Assembly: GCF_014190875.1 (NCBI RefSeq)
Contig: NZ_JACHVS010000001.1
Location: 2,418,001-2,482,000, forward strand
Direction of reading: 5' to 3'
Source of the DNA: Paeniglutamicibacter cryotolerans
GTDB taxonomy: Bacteria > Actinomycetota > Actinomycetes > Actinomycetales > Micrococcaceae
DNA: 64,000 bases
Part shown: positions 16,457 to 24,510 of the stretch, in pieces
Numbering within the stretch: position 1 is the stretch's first letter
Layout of the letters: each line of letters begins with the position of its first letter
Position numbers and translations under genes: made by a program
The notes under the pieces: generated by a model
The model's input: the letters and a program-made list of their open reading frames with translations, nothing else
Told to the model about the DNA's origin: nothing
Database searches by the model: none

Positions 16457-17422
16457 ATGTCGATCCACCCGCCAAGAGACCTGAACGAAACGGAGCACAG
16501 CGTGCTTGAAAAGGAAACCACAACGGAGCCGGCCAGGTTGGAGACTCCGGTCCCGGCCAAGAAATACACGGTCGTCCCGCTGCGCTACCCGTGGCGCTGG
16601 ATTACCGCCGCCCTGGTCCTTGGCGGGCTGGGCCTCGTCGGCCGCGCCTTCCTGGCTGCCGACATCAATTACGACGTGGTCATCAAGTACCTGACCAACG
16701 CCGGAATCCTGACCGGGGTGCGCAACACGCTGGTCCTGCTGCTGGCGGCCATGGCCGTGGGCTTGGTCCTGGGCGTACTCACCGCGGTGATGCGCCAGTC
16801 CCCGAACCCGGTGCTGCGCTGGGTGGGCGGTGCCTACGTCTGGCTCTTCCGCGGCACCCCGCTGCTGGTGCAGCTGCTGATCTGGTTCAACCTCTCCATC
16901 ATCTTCGAGACCTTCACCATCCCTGGCCTGTTCTCCATCCCCATGAACACCCTGATGACCCCGTTCGTTGCCGCGTTGCTGGGCCTGGGCATCAATGAAG
17001 GCGCCTACATTTCGGAAATCGTCCGCGGCGGCATCCTCGCCGTGGACCACGGTCAGCGCGAGGCAGCCTCTGCCATCGGCATGTCCCGGGCCAAGACCAT
17101 GCGCCGGATCGTGCTGCCCCAGGCGATGCGGGTCATCGTCCCGCCGCTGGGCAACGAGTTCATTTCATGCCTGAAGTTCACTTCGCTGGCCTACACCATT
17201 TCCTACAGCGAACTGCTGCACTCGGCCAACAAGATCTACACGGCGAACTTCAAGGTGATCGAGCTGCTGTTCACCGCCGCCATCTGGTACATCGCATTGA
17301 CCACCGTGTTCAGCCTCTTCCAGCAGCTGCTCGAAGACCGGTTGAGCCGCGGGGTTCCCGGGGCGCAAGTCGGGTTCATCGAACGCCTGCGCCGCAACCT
17401 ATCCCTCAGGAGGGCCTCATGA
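16457..17422 (+). CDS. Amino-acid ABC transporter permease
   Basis: 321 residues, with a cytoplasmic N-terminal extension of about 55 residues before the first helix and the family-3 EAA loop [15 protein letters not shown]...[10 protein letters not shown]. One permease probably forms a homodimer. It begins 3 bases after the binding-protein stop. An in-frame GTG at 16501 with GGAG upstream is an alternative start that would remove 15 residues. Confidence 0.92.
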   Translation: MSIHPPRDLNETEHSVLEKETTTEPARLETPVPAKKYTVVPLRYPWRWITAALVLGGLGLVGRAFLAADINYDVVIKYLTNAGILTGVRNTLVLLLAAMAVGLVLGVLTAVMRQSPNPVLRWVGGAYVWLFRGTPLLVQLLIWFNLSIIFETFTIPGLFSIPMNTLMTPFVAALLGLGINEGAYISEIVRGGILAVDHGQREAASAIGMSRAKTMRRIVLPQAMRVIVPPLGNEFISCLKFTSLAYTISYSELLHSANKIYTANFKVIELLFTAAIWYIALTTVFSLFQQLLEDRLSRGVPGAQVGFIERLRRNLSLRRAS

Positions 17423-18186
17423 GCACCGACGTCATCGTCCGCGCCGAACAAGTCACCAAGTCCTTCGGGGACCTGCAGATCCTCAACGGCATCGACTTGG
17501 AGGTCTCCCGCGGCCAGGTGCTCTGCATCATCGGGCCCTCGGGATCGGGAAAGTCCACGTTCCTGCGTTGCATCAACCACCTGGAAAAGATCGACGGCGG
17601 CCGCCTGATCGTCAACGGTTCCCTGGTGGGATACCGGGAGGTGGGGGACAAGCTCTACGAACTGCCGGACCGGGCAGTGTGCTCGGAGCGGGCCAATATC
17701 GGCATGGTCTTCCAGCACTTCAACCTGTTCGCCCACAAGACGGCCCTGGAGAATGTCATCGAGGGTCCGATCCAGGTCAAGGGAGTGTCCAAGAAGAAGG
17801 CCCTGGCCGATGGCCTGGCGTTGCTCGAACGCGTCGGGTTGGGCCACCGCGCCCACGCTTACCCGCGCTCGATGTCCGGAGGGCAGCAGCAACGCGTGGC
17901 CATTGCCCGGGCGTTGGCCATGGAGCCGAGCCTGATGCTCTTCGACGAGCCCACCTCGGCCTTGGATCCGGAGTTGGTCGGAGAGGTACTCGATGTCATG
18001 AAGGACCTGGCCGCGTCGGGCATGACCATGGTGGTCGTTACCCACGAAATGGGTTTTGCGCGTGAGGTTGCCGACGGCATAGTGTTCATTGACCAAGGTC
18101 GAGTTCTCGAATCGGGGACGCCGGCGGAGCTCTTGGGCAATCCCCGCGAGGAACGCACCAAGGCGTTCCTCAACGCGGTTCTGTAA
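17419..18186 (+). CDS. Amino-acid ABC transporter ATP-binding protein
   Basis: 255 residues, GlnQ type. Walker [10 protein letters not shown]-loop FQHFNLF, signature MSGGQQQR, Walker B LMLFDEP and switch His VVTHEM are all intact. An insertion of about 15 residues between Walker A and the Q-loop ([16 protein letters not shown]) is seen in several actinobacterial members. ATG overlaps the permease stop (ATGA) with AGGAGG upstream. Confidence 0.95.
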   Translation: MSTDVIVRAEQVTKSFGDLQILNGIDLEVSRGQVLCIIGPSGSGKSTFLRCINHLEKIDGGRLIVNGSLVGYREVGDKLYELPDRAVCSERANIGMVFQHFNLFAHKTALENVIEGPIQVKGVSKKKALADGLALLERVGLGHRAHAYPRSMSGGQQQRVAIARALAMEPSLMLFDEPTSALDPELVGEVLDVMKDLAASGMTMVVVTHEMGFAREVADGIVFIDQGRVLESGTPAELLGNPREERTKAFLNAVL

Positions 18187-18211
18187 GAAACAGGGAAAGA
18201 AGGAGACGGCC

Positions 18212-18946
18212 ATGAGCACCTCGGTCGTACGGGCCATGCGGATCCTCGAGTCATTATCCGGCGCCAGCCGGCCCATGACGCTGACCGCAATCGCCGATGA
18301 ACTGGAAATCCCGAAAAGCACGGCGCATTCGATCCTCAAGGCCCTGGCCAGTCGAGGTTTCTTGGACGTCGACGAATACCAGGGATACACGGTGGGGCTC
18401 AAGGCCTTCGAGGTGGGTGCTTCGCACCTGCGCTCCACCAATGCCGTGGAAGTAGTGGTTCCCCAGCTCGTCGAACTCACACGGGCGTTGGGCATCACGT
18501 CCCACTACGCGATTCTCGACGGTGCCGACGCTGTCTACCTCTGCAAGGAGGATCCCCCCGGGCTGGGCCTGAAACTGGCCAGCTCGGTGGGGGCCCGTCT
18601 TCCGGCGCATACGACGGCGGTGGGGAAAGCGGCGCTCGCCTGGCTGCCCGAAGCCAACCAGGAAGGCTATCTCGCGGCCCTTGGCGGCAGGAGGGCGGGC
18701 AAATTGGCGGTGGATCGCCTGCGCGGTGAACTGACCGCGGTCCGCGAACGCGGATACAGCAGTGATGACGGGGACACCGCACTGGGCGTGCGATGCGTCG
18801 CAGCCCCGGTCAGGTACCGCTCCGGTCCGCCGGGATCCATCGGTGTGAGCTATCTGGTCGGCTCCAAGGTCGAAGACCAGAAGGTCGTTGACGGGGTTGT
18901 TCAAGCGGCACGCCGGGCCAGCGAACTCCTCGCGCACCGGACGTAG
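18212..18946 (+). CDS. IclR-family transcriptional regulator
   Basis: 244 residues: N-terminal winged helix (TLTAIADELEIPKSTAHSIL, read as LTAIADELEIPKSTAHSIL) and C-terminal IclR ligand-binding domain (LPAHTTAVGKAALAWLP, RGYSSDDGDTALGVRCVAAPV in part). It is the last gene of the importer operon, with AAGGAG before its ATG. The three palindromes at 15303-15480 are the likely binding sites; the ligand is presumably the imported compound or its oxo acid. Confidence 0.93.
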   Translation: MSTSVVRAMRILESLSGASRPMTLTAIADELEIPKSTAHSILKALASRGFLDVDEYQGYTVGLKAFEVGASHLRSTNAVEVVVPQLVELTRALGITSHYAILDGADAVYLCKEDPPGLGLKLASSVGARLPAHTTAVGKAALAWLPEANQEGYLAALGGRRAGKLAVDRLRGELTAVRERGYSSDDGDTALGVRCVAAPVRYRSGPPGSIGVSYLVGSKVEDQKVVDGVVQAARRASELLAHRT

Positions 18947-18983
18947 GAGGGTTCCGGGCCTGGAAGGCCCGGAACCCTCCTAC
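18943..18983. terminator. Perfect 18-bp hairpin containing the IclR stop codon
   Basis: Arms 18943-18960 and 18966-18983 are fully complementary with loop TGGAA; the TAG stop (18944-18946) is inside the left arm. No T-run follows. Confidence 0.7.
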
Positions 18984-19092
18984 CGCCGCTGATCCCGGCA
19001 ACGACCATCACGAACCACCGAACGAACGGGTACCGAAATACCATGAACCACACAGTGATGGCCCTGCTGGGCCCGACAGGTAGGACTACACC

Positions 19093-20331
19093 ATGAAGCT
19101 TGTCGACGCGCTGGAACTCATCTCCCCACGGTTGCCCAGCGGAACGCTGCAGGAACGCCGGCTGCGCTCCTGCCACACCGTGGATGATCTGCGCCGAGCG
19201 GCAAAGCGGCTCCTGCCCCGTTCGGTTTTCGACTATGTGGACGGTGGGGCAGACCAAGAGCTGTCGCTTGCAGCCAATCCGACGGCCTTCACCGGATACC
19301 GGTACCATCCCAAAGTCATGCGGGACGTATCGAATCCGAATATCACAGGATCGTTTTTCGGACGCACAGCAGCGCTTCCGCTGGGGCTGGCACCCACCGG
19401 TTACACCCGGATGATGCATCCCGAGGGGGAGCCGGCCGTGGGTCGTGCAGCCAATACGCAGCGGATACCCTATGTGCTCTCCACCATGGCCAGTACCTCT
19501 ATCGAAGACCTGGCCACGGCTGTCGGGCCCGACTCGGATTTGTGGTTCCAGCTCTACGTGTGGAAAGACCGGGAATTGACCCGGCAGATGATCCACCGTG
19601 CCCACGCCAGCGGCTACCGGGTGCTGGAAATAGCGGTTGACACCGCCGTATCGGGAAACCGGGTGCGCGATAGGCGCAACGGTTTGACGATCCCGCCGGC
19701 GCTGACATTGGGCAGCCTGCTGGACATCGGCATGAAGCCCAACTACTGGATGCGGATGCTGCGCGGGGAAAAGCTCGAGTTCGCCAATGTGCGTTCCGAC
19801 GGACCCGGTGGCGGCCACACCATCGCGGGGATCTCCGAACAATTCGACCCGTCGGTCAACTGGGACGACCTGGCCTGGATTCGCGAGGCTTGGGTGGGCC
19901 CCATGGTACTGAAGGGACCGTTGGGCCCCGAGGACGCACTCCGTGCCAAAAGCCTGGGCATAGACGGGGTTCACCTGTCCAACCACGGGGGACGCCAGCT
20001 GGACCGCACCGTGGCCCCGGTGGAATTGATCGCCCCGGTGCGCGCAGCCGTCGGTGATGGCTTTGGCGTCTTCGTCGACTCGGGGATCCGCCACGGCTCG
20101 GACATCGCCACCGCCATCGCGCTGGGTGCCGATGCCGCCTTCGTCGGCCGGCCCTATCTGTGGGCGCTGGTTGCCGGGGGCGAAGACGGCGTCGAGCACC
20201 TGGTGAACACGCTGGCCGCCGAGTTCACCCGTACCCTGCAACTGCTCGGCGTAGGCTCGGTGGACGAACTGCGTGCTCATGGCCCCGAACTGCTCAGCGC
20301 CCTGAGCCCCGCCACCGCTGCGCTGCTGTAA
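19093..20331 (+). CDS. FMN-dependent alpha-hydroxy-acid dehydrogenase (LldD-like)
   Basis: 412 residues of the L-lactate dehydrogenase / glycolate oxidase family: SVFDYVDGGADQELSL, PLGLAPTGYTRMMHPEGE (core LAPTGYTRMMHPEGE), the catalytic His and substrate Arg in LSNHGGRQLD, and the FMN phosphate segment VDSGIRHGSDIATAIALGAD (core DSGIRHGSDIA). It oxidises an L-2-hydroxy acid to the 2-oxo acid; the substrate is open. It follows the IclR operon after 146 bases holding the hairpin, and probably has its own promoter. Confidence 0.88.
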   Translation: MKLVDALELISPRLPSGTLQERRLRSCHTVDDLRRAAKRLLPRSVFDYVDGGADQELSLAANPTAFTGYRYHPKVMRDVSNPNITGSFFGRTAALPLGLAPTGYTRMMHPEGEPAVGRAANTQRIPYVLSTMASTSIEDLATAVGPDSDLWFQLYVWKDRELTRQMIHRAHASGYRVLEIAVDTAVSGNRVRDRRNGLTIPPALTLGSLLDIGMKPNYWMRMLRGEKLEFANVRSDGPGGGHTIAGISEQFDPSVNWDDLAWIREAWVGPMVLKGPLGPEDALRAKSLGIDGVHLSNHGGRQLDRTVAPVELIAPVRAAVGDGFGVFVDSGIRHGSDIATAIALGADAAFVGRPYLWALVAGGEDGVEHLVNTLAAEFTRTLQLLGVGSVDELRAHGPELLSALSPATAALL

Positions 20332-20368
20332 CTTCTAGCAATCCCACCCCGAAAGGATCCAGCAACCG

Positions 20369-21757
20369 ATGGACATCGTTGAACAGCTGACCCGAGCACT
20401 TCCAGCCGGCACCGTGATCACCGATCCGGTGGCGCTCGACGCCTGCCGCACCGACCGCTCGGGACACCTCTCCTGCGGGCGCCCGCTGGCCCTGGTCGAG
20501 GCCCGCAGCATCGAAGACGTGCAGGAGGTCTGCCGGATCGCCACGGCCACCAATACCCCGGTGGTCTCCCGCGGTGCCGGAACCGGGCTGGCCGGTGGCG
20601 GAATCGCCGGCACCGGGGAAATCGTGCTTTCCACGCTGCACATGAACCGCATCTTGGAAGTATCCACCGCCAACCAGCTCGCTGTGGTTGAACCCGGAAT
20701 CATCAACGGGGAGATGAACCGGGCGCTCTTCGAGCACGGCATGTGGTGGGCCCCGGACCCGGCCTCCAAGGACATCGCCACTGTCGGCGGGAACATCGCG
20801 ATGAACGCCGGGGGATTGCTCTGCGCCAAGTACGGGGTCACCCGAGAAGCGGTCCTGGCTTTGAAGGTGGTACTGGCCGACGGCCGGCTGATCTCCGTGG
20901 GCCACCGCACCGTCAAGGGCGTGACCGGATACGACCTGTGCGCGCTGATGATCGGCTCCGAAGGGACGCTGGGCGTGATCGTGGAGGCAACGCTGAAGCT
21001 GCGTCCGCTCGTCACCGGGAACGTGGCCACGATCGCCGCCTACCTGGACTCAGTGGAAACCGGTGCCTCCATTGCGGCGCGGATCAGCGCTGCGGGACTG
21101 CAGCCGGCGATCATGGAATTGCTGGACCGGCGTTCGCTTGAGTGCCTGGACGCCTACACCGGGGGATCGCTGCTGAGCCGTGGCAACGCGTACCTGCTGA
21201 TCCAGTGCGACGGGGCGGCGGCCGAGGCCGAGGCGGCTGCCATGCTGGCGATCATCCGCGAGGCCGGGGCACAGGCGGAGACCACCACCGATCCGGTCCT
21301 CGCCGACGAATGGGTCCATGTTCGCCGGCAGGTCTTCCCTTCATTGGAGGCACAGGGGACGCTGCTGGTCGAGGATGTGGCGGTGCCACGCGAGCAGATG
21401 CCGGCGATGTTCGCCAAGCTCGCGCAGTTGGAGGAAAAGTACGGGATTTCAATCCCCAGTAGTGCCCACGCCGGTGACGGGAACCTGCATCCCTGCTTCA
21501 TCTTCCAGGGCGAGGACGTGCCGCAGATGATCTGGGACGCCGCAGGGGAGATGTTTGCCCACGCGCTGGAACTGGGCGGTACCCTGACGGGCGAACACGG
21601 CATCGGGGTGCTGAAGAAGCGCTGGCTCGGCGATGAGCTCGGCGATGTGCAGCTGATGTTGCAGCGTCAGATCAAGGCAGTGTTCGACCCCGCCGGGCTG
21701 CTGAACCCGGGTAAGGTGCTCGATCCGCTGGTGCAGGGGGCACCTGCCGTTTGCTGA
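20369..21757 (+). CDS. FAD-linked 2-hydroxy-acid dehydrogenase (GlcD-like)
   Basis: 462 residues: VAO-type FAD domain with VSRGAGTGLAGGGIAG, TVGGNIAMNAGG, and TVKGVTGYDLC, then the C-terminal cap with SSAHAGDGNLHPC and LGGTLTGEHGIG. The family oxidises D-2-hydroxy acids (D-lactate, glycolate, 2-hydroxyglutarate). GlcE/GlcF partners are absent, so a single-subunit D-lactate-dehydrogenase-like enzyme is likely. Together with the upstream L-specific enzyme it would handle both configurations of a hydroxy acid. AAAGGA precedes the ATG. Confidence 0.88.
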   Translation: MDIVEQLTRALPAGTVITDPVALDACRTDRSGHLSCGRPLALVEARSIEDVQEVCRIATATNTPVVSRGAGTGLAGGGIAGTGEIVLSTLHMNRILEVSTANQLAVVEPGIINGEMNRALFEHGMWWAPDPASKDIATVGGNIAMNAGGLLCAKYGVTREAVLALKVVLADGRLISVGHRTVKGVTGYDLCALMIGSEGTLGVIVEATLKLRPLVTGNVATIAAYLDSVETGASIAARISAAGLQPAIMELLDRRSLECLDAYTGGSLLSRGNAYLLIQCDGAAAEAEAAAMLAIIREAGAQAETTTDPVLADEWVHVRRQVFPSLEAQGTLLVEDVAVPREQMPAMFAKLAQLEEKYGISIPSSAHAGDGNLHPCFIFQGEDVPQMIWDAAGEMFAHALELGGTLTGEHGIGVLKKRWLGDELGDVQLMLQRQIKAVFDPAGLLNPGKVLDPLVQGAPAVC

Positions 21758-21855
21758 TCCTGCCGGAGGACCCGATGCCTGACGCGGGATAGGCGCAGGG
21801 CTCCGGAAACCGGCGGGTAAATCGCCGGTGGCCGGCAGCCATGCCCGCGGGCGGG

Positions 21856-21884
21856 GTCCTTCCCCGGGACCTCCGGGGGAGGAC
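21856..21884. terminator. GC-rich hairpins after the GlcD-like gene
   Basis: GTCCTTCCCC at 21856-21865 pairs with GGGGGAGGAC ending at 21883 or 21884 (one wobble). A smaller hairpin CCGGCG/CGCCGG lies at 21810-21828. No T-run. Confidence 0.45.
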
Positions 21885-21927
21885 CCGGAGCGGTGAGCAT
21901 TCTCATGGTGATTGATTTGTCCGGGTT

Positions 21928-21936
21928 TGAGATAAT
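21928..21936 (+). promoter_or_regulatory. Extended -10 box for leaderless dusB
   Basis: TGAGATAAT, i.e. TG-N-GATAAT. The GTG start at 21943 is 6 bases downstream, where transcription should begin; the GGAG in between is too close to serve as ribosome-binding site. Confidence 0.65.
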
Positions 21937-21942
21937 GGAGAA

Positions 21943-23139
21943 GTGACTGTTACCGCACCCGCCCCCGAAGAATCCGTACCGGCCCCCATTCGGCTGGAGC
22001 TGCCCCCGCTGAAGCTGGGCAAGCACACCATTGACGTTCCGGTGATCCTGGCCCCCATGGCGGGCATCACCAACCGCGCCTTCCGCCGGCTTTGCCGCGA
22101 GTACGGCGGTGGGGTGTACGTCACCGAGATGGTCACCTCCCGGGCCCTGGTGGAACGCAACGAGGAATCGATGCGCATCATCTCGCACGACCCGGACGAG
22201 GAACTGCGCTCGGTGCAGCTCTACGGAGTCGATCCCAAGACCGTCGGCGCAGCGGTGCGCATGATCGTGGAGGAAGACCGTGCCGACCACATCGATTTGA
22301 ACTTCGGCTGCCCGGTGCCCAAGGTCACCCGCAAGGGTGGTGGCTCGGCGCTGCCGTGGAAGACGGACCTGTTTACCTCCATCATCAAGGCGGCAACCAC
22401 CGAGGCGGCACGCGGCGAGGTTCCATTGACCATCAAGATGCGCAAGGGCATTAACGAGGACCACCTCACCTACATCGAATCGGGCAAGATCGCCCGCGAC
22501 CACGGCGTCGCCGCCGTCGCCCTGCACGGTCGCACCGCCAGCCAGTACTACTCCGGCAAGGCCGACTGGGACGCCATCGCCAAGCTGCGCGAATCGTTGC
22601 CCGACGTCCCGGTGCTGGGCAACGGCGACATCTTCAGCGCAGAGGACGCGGTGGCCATGGTCGCGCAGACCGGAGTCGACGGCATCGTCGTGGGCCGCGG
22701 CTGCATGGGCCGGCCGTGGCTGTTCGGCGACCTGCAGGCCGCCTTCGAGGGCACGGACGTGCGCCACCGCCCGGGCATGGCCGAGGTGGCGGCATCCGTC
22801 TACCGCCACGCCGAACTGCTCGTGGACTACTTCGGCGACGAGGGCAAGGGCCTGCGCGACATGCGTAAGCACATGGCCTGGTACTTCAAGGGCTACCAGG
22901 CCGGCGGAGAACTGCGCGCCAGCCTGGCCCAGGTCTCCACGCTCGAGGAGTTGAGCGGGCTGCTGGCGCTGCTGGACATGTCCGTCGGCTACCCGGGCAA
23001 GGACGCCGAGGGCACCCGCGGCCGCGCCGGCTCGCCCAAGGCCACCAAGCTGCCCGACGGCTGGCTCGATAGCCGCGAAATGGATGAGAAGCACAAGGCC
23101 ATGATCTCCGCGGCGGAACTGGACATTTCCGGTGGCTGA
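21943..23139 (+). CDS. dusB: tRNA-dihydrouridine synthase
   Basis: 398 residues, FMN enzyme that reduces uridine to dihydrouridine in tRNA. It has APMAGITNRAFRRLCREYGG, the active-site motif LNFGCPVPKVTRKGGGSAL (Cys in FGCPVPKVTRKG), KMRKGIN, HGRTASQYYSGKADW and GNGDIFS. A tail with a KATKLPDGWLDS segment follows. GTG start, probably leaderless. Its end overlaps dgt by 8 bases. Confidence 0.93.
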   Translation: MTVTAPAPEESVPAPIRLELPPLKLGKHTIDVPVILAPMAGITNRAFRRLCREYGGGVYVTEMVTSRALVERNEESMRIISHDPDEELRSVQLYGVDPKTVGAAVRMIVEEDRADHIDLNFGCPVPKVTRKGGGSALPWKTDLFTSIIKAATTEAARGEVPLTIKMRKGINEDHLTYIESGKIARDHGVAAVALHGRTASQYYSGKADWDAIAKLRESLPDVPVLGNGDIFSAEDAVAMVAQTGVDGIVVGRGCMGRPWLFGDLQAAFEGTDVRHRPGMAEVAASVYRHAELLVDYFGDEGKGLRDMRKHMAWYFKGYQAGGELRASLAQVSTLEELSGLLALLDMSVGYPGKDAEGTRGRAGSPKATKLPDGWLDSREMDEKHKAMISAAELDISGG

Positions 23140-24430
23140 ACCGGCGCTGGAGATCCCCGGCTACACGCCCGAAGACCAGGAGCGCTGGGTCCCGGAGCCG
23201 CCGAAGAAGTCCTATCGGACAGCCTTCGAACGCGACCGGGCCAGGGTCCTGCATTCCTCGGCACTGCGCCGACTCGGTGCCAAGACCCAGGTCGTGGCAC
23301 CCTCCTCCGACGACTTCGTGCGCACTCGGCTCACCCACTCGCTCGAGGTCGCCCAGATCGGCCGCGAGCTCGGCGCCACGCTGGGCTGTGACCCGGACGT
23401 GGTCGACACCGCCTGCCTGTCCCACGACCTGGGCCATCCACCGTTCGGGCACAACGGGGAGAAGGCGCTTGACGCCCTCGCGAAGGATATCGGCGGCTTC
23501 GAGGGCAACGCGCAGACGCTGCGCCTGCTCTCGCGCCTGGAAACCAAGACGTTCCGGCACACCGGCGCTTCCGCCGGGTTGAACCTCACCCGGGCCTCGC
23601 TCGATGCGGCCTGCAAGTACCCGTGGCGGCGTGCCGACGCGCCGGAAAAGAACGGCAAGCAGAGCCGGAAGTTCGGGGTGTACCTCGATGACGGACCGGT
23701 GTTCGACTGGCTGCGTGCCGGTCCCGACGCCCCCGACCCGGGTGCCACCTGCATCGAGGCACAAGTCATGGACCTGGCCGATGACATCTCCTACTCGGTG
23801 CACGACGTCGAGGACGCGATCAACGCCGGACGCTTCCAGCTGCGCTGGATCAAGGACGCGGACCACCGGGCCCGGGTCATCGAATACACCCGCCGCTGGT
23901 ACCTGCCCGGCACCGAGGACGCGGTCATCGACGCCGCGCTGTCGCGGCTGGAGGCCACGGCGGAATGGGTCCCGCATACCGACGGTTCGCGCCGCTCGAT
24001 GGCGGCGCTGAAGGACATGACCAGCCAGTTCATTGGGCGCTTCTGCCAGGCGGCGTTCGATGCCACCCGTACCGAGTACGGACCCGGGCAGCTGACCCGC
24101 TACAACGCGAAGCTGATCGTGCCGGCGGACACCGAACACGAGATTGCGGCGATGAAGGGCCTGGCCACCGCATACGTGATGACCAGCGATGAACGCCAGC
24201 CGATCTACGCGCGCCAGCAGGAGACGCTCACCGAGTTGGTGCACCTGCTCAACGAGACGGGGGAGCGCTACCTGGAGCCGATGTTCGCCGCCGACTGGCG
24301 CGATGCCGGGGACGACGCCGACCGGCTGCGTGCCGTCATCGACCAGGTCGCCTCGCTCACCGACAGCTCGGCGATCGCATGGCACCGGCTCCTGGTGCGC
24401 GGCGAGACCTTCGAGGAACGGCTCTTCTAA
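23132..24430 (+). CDS. dgt: Deoxyguanosinetriphosphate triphosphohydrolase-like protein
   Basis: 432 residues, HD-domain phosphohydrolase. RTRLTHSLEVAQIGR gives the first His and SHDLGHPPFGHNGE the HD pair and the His-rich loop of the dGTPase family; MDLADDISYSVHDVED carries the final Asp. It would cleave dNTPs to the nucleoside and triphosphate. GTG start inside the end of dusB. The dusB-dgt-dnaG order is common in actinobacteria. Confidence 0.93.
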   Translation: MAEPALEIPGYTPEDQERWVPEPPKKSYRTAFERDRARVLHSSALRRLGAKTQVVAPSSDDFVRTRLTHSLEVAQIGRELGATLGCDPDVVDTACLSHDLGHPPFGHNGEKALDALAKDIGGFEGNAQTLRLLSRLETKTFRHTGASAGLNLTRASLDAACKYPWRRADAPEKNGKQSRKFGVYLDDGPVFDWLRAGPDAPDPGATCIEAQVMDLADDISYSVHDVEDAINAGRFQLRWIKDADHRARVIEYTRRWYLPGTEDAVIDAALSRLEATAEWVPHTDGSRRSMAALKDMTSQFIGRFCQAAFDATRTEYGPGQLTRYNAKLIVPADTEHEIAAMKGLATAYVMTSDERQPIYARQQETLTELVHLLNETGERYLEPMFAADWRDAGDDADRLRAVIDQVASLTDSSAIAWHRLLVRGETFEERLF

Positions 24431-24432
24431 AC

Positions 24433-24451
24433 CGCGCCGGGCCCCGGCGCG
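24433..24451. terminator. GC-rich hairpin between dgt and dnaG
   Basis: CGCGCCGGG at 24433-24441 pairs with CCCGGCGCG at 24443-24451, two bases after the dgt stop. No T-run; may attenuate read-through. Confidence 0.45.
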
Positions 24452-24497
24452 ACGTGACTACCCCGACACCCGTCCGCGGGCAGGGGTGAAGACTCAC

Positions 24498-24503
24498 TAG
24501 ACT
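24498..24503 (+). promoter_or_regulatory. -10 box for leaderless dnaG
   Basis: TAGACT, 7 bases before the ATG at 24511; no Shine-Dalgarno sequence. Confidence 0.6.
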
Positions 24504-24510
24504 GGGGCCC

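Noticed and set aside
21667..23094. Minus-strand open frame opposite dusB
   Set aside because: Antisense shadow without start signal or motif.
23132..23260. Possible start of dgt further downstream
   Set aside because: The GTG inside the end of dusB keeps the full N-terminus and the overlap pattern seen throughout the window.
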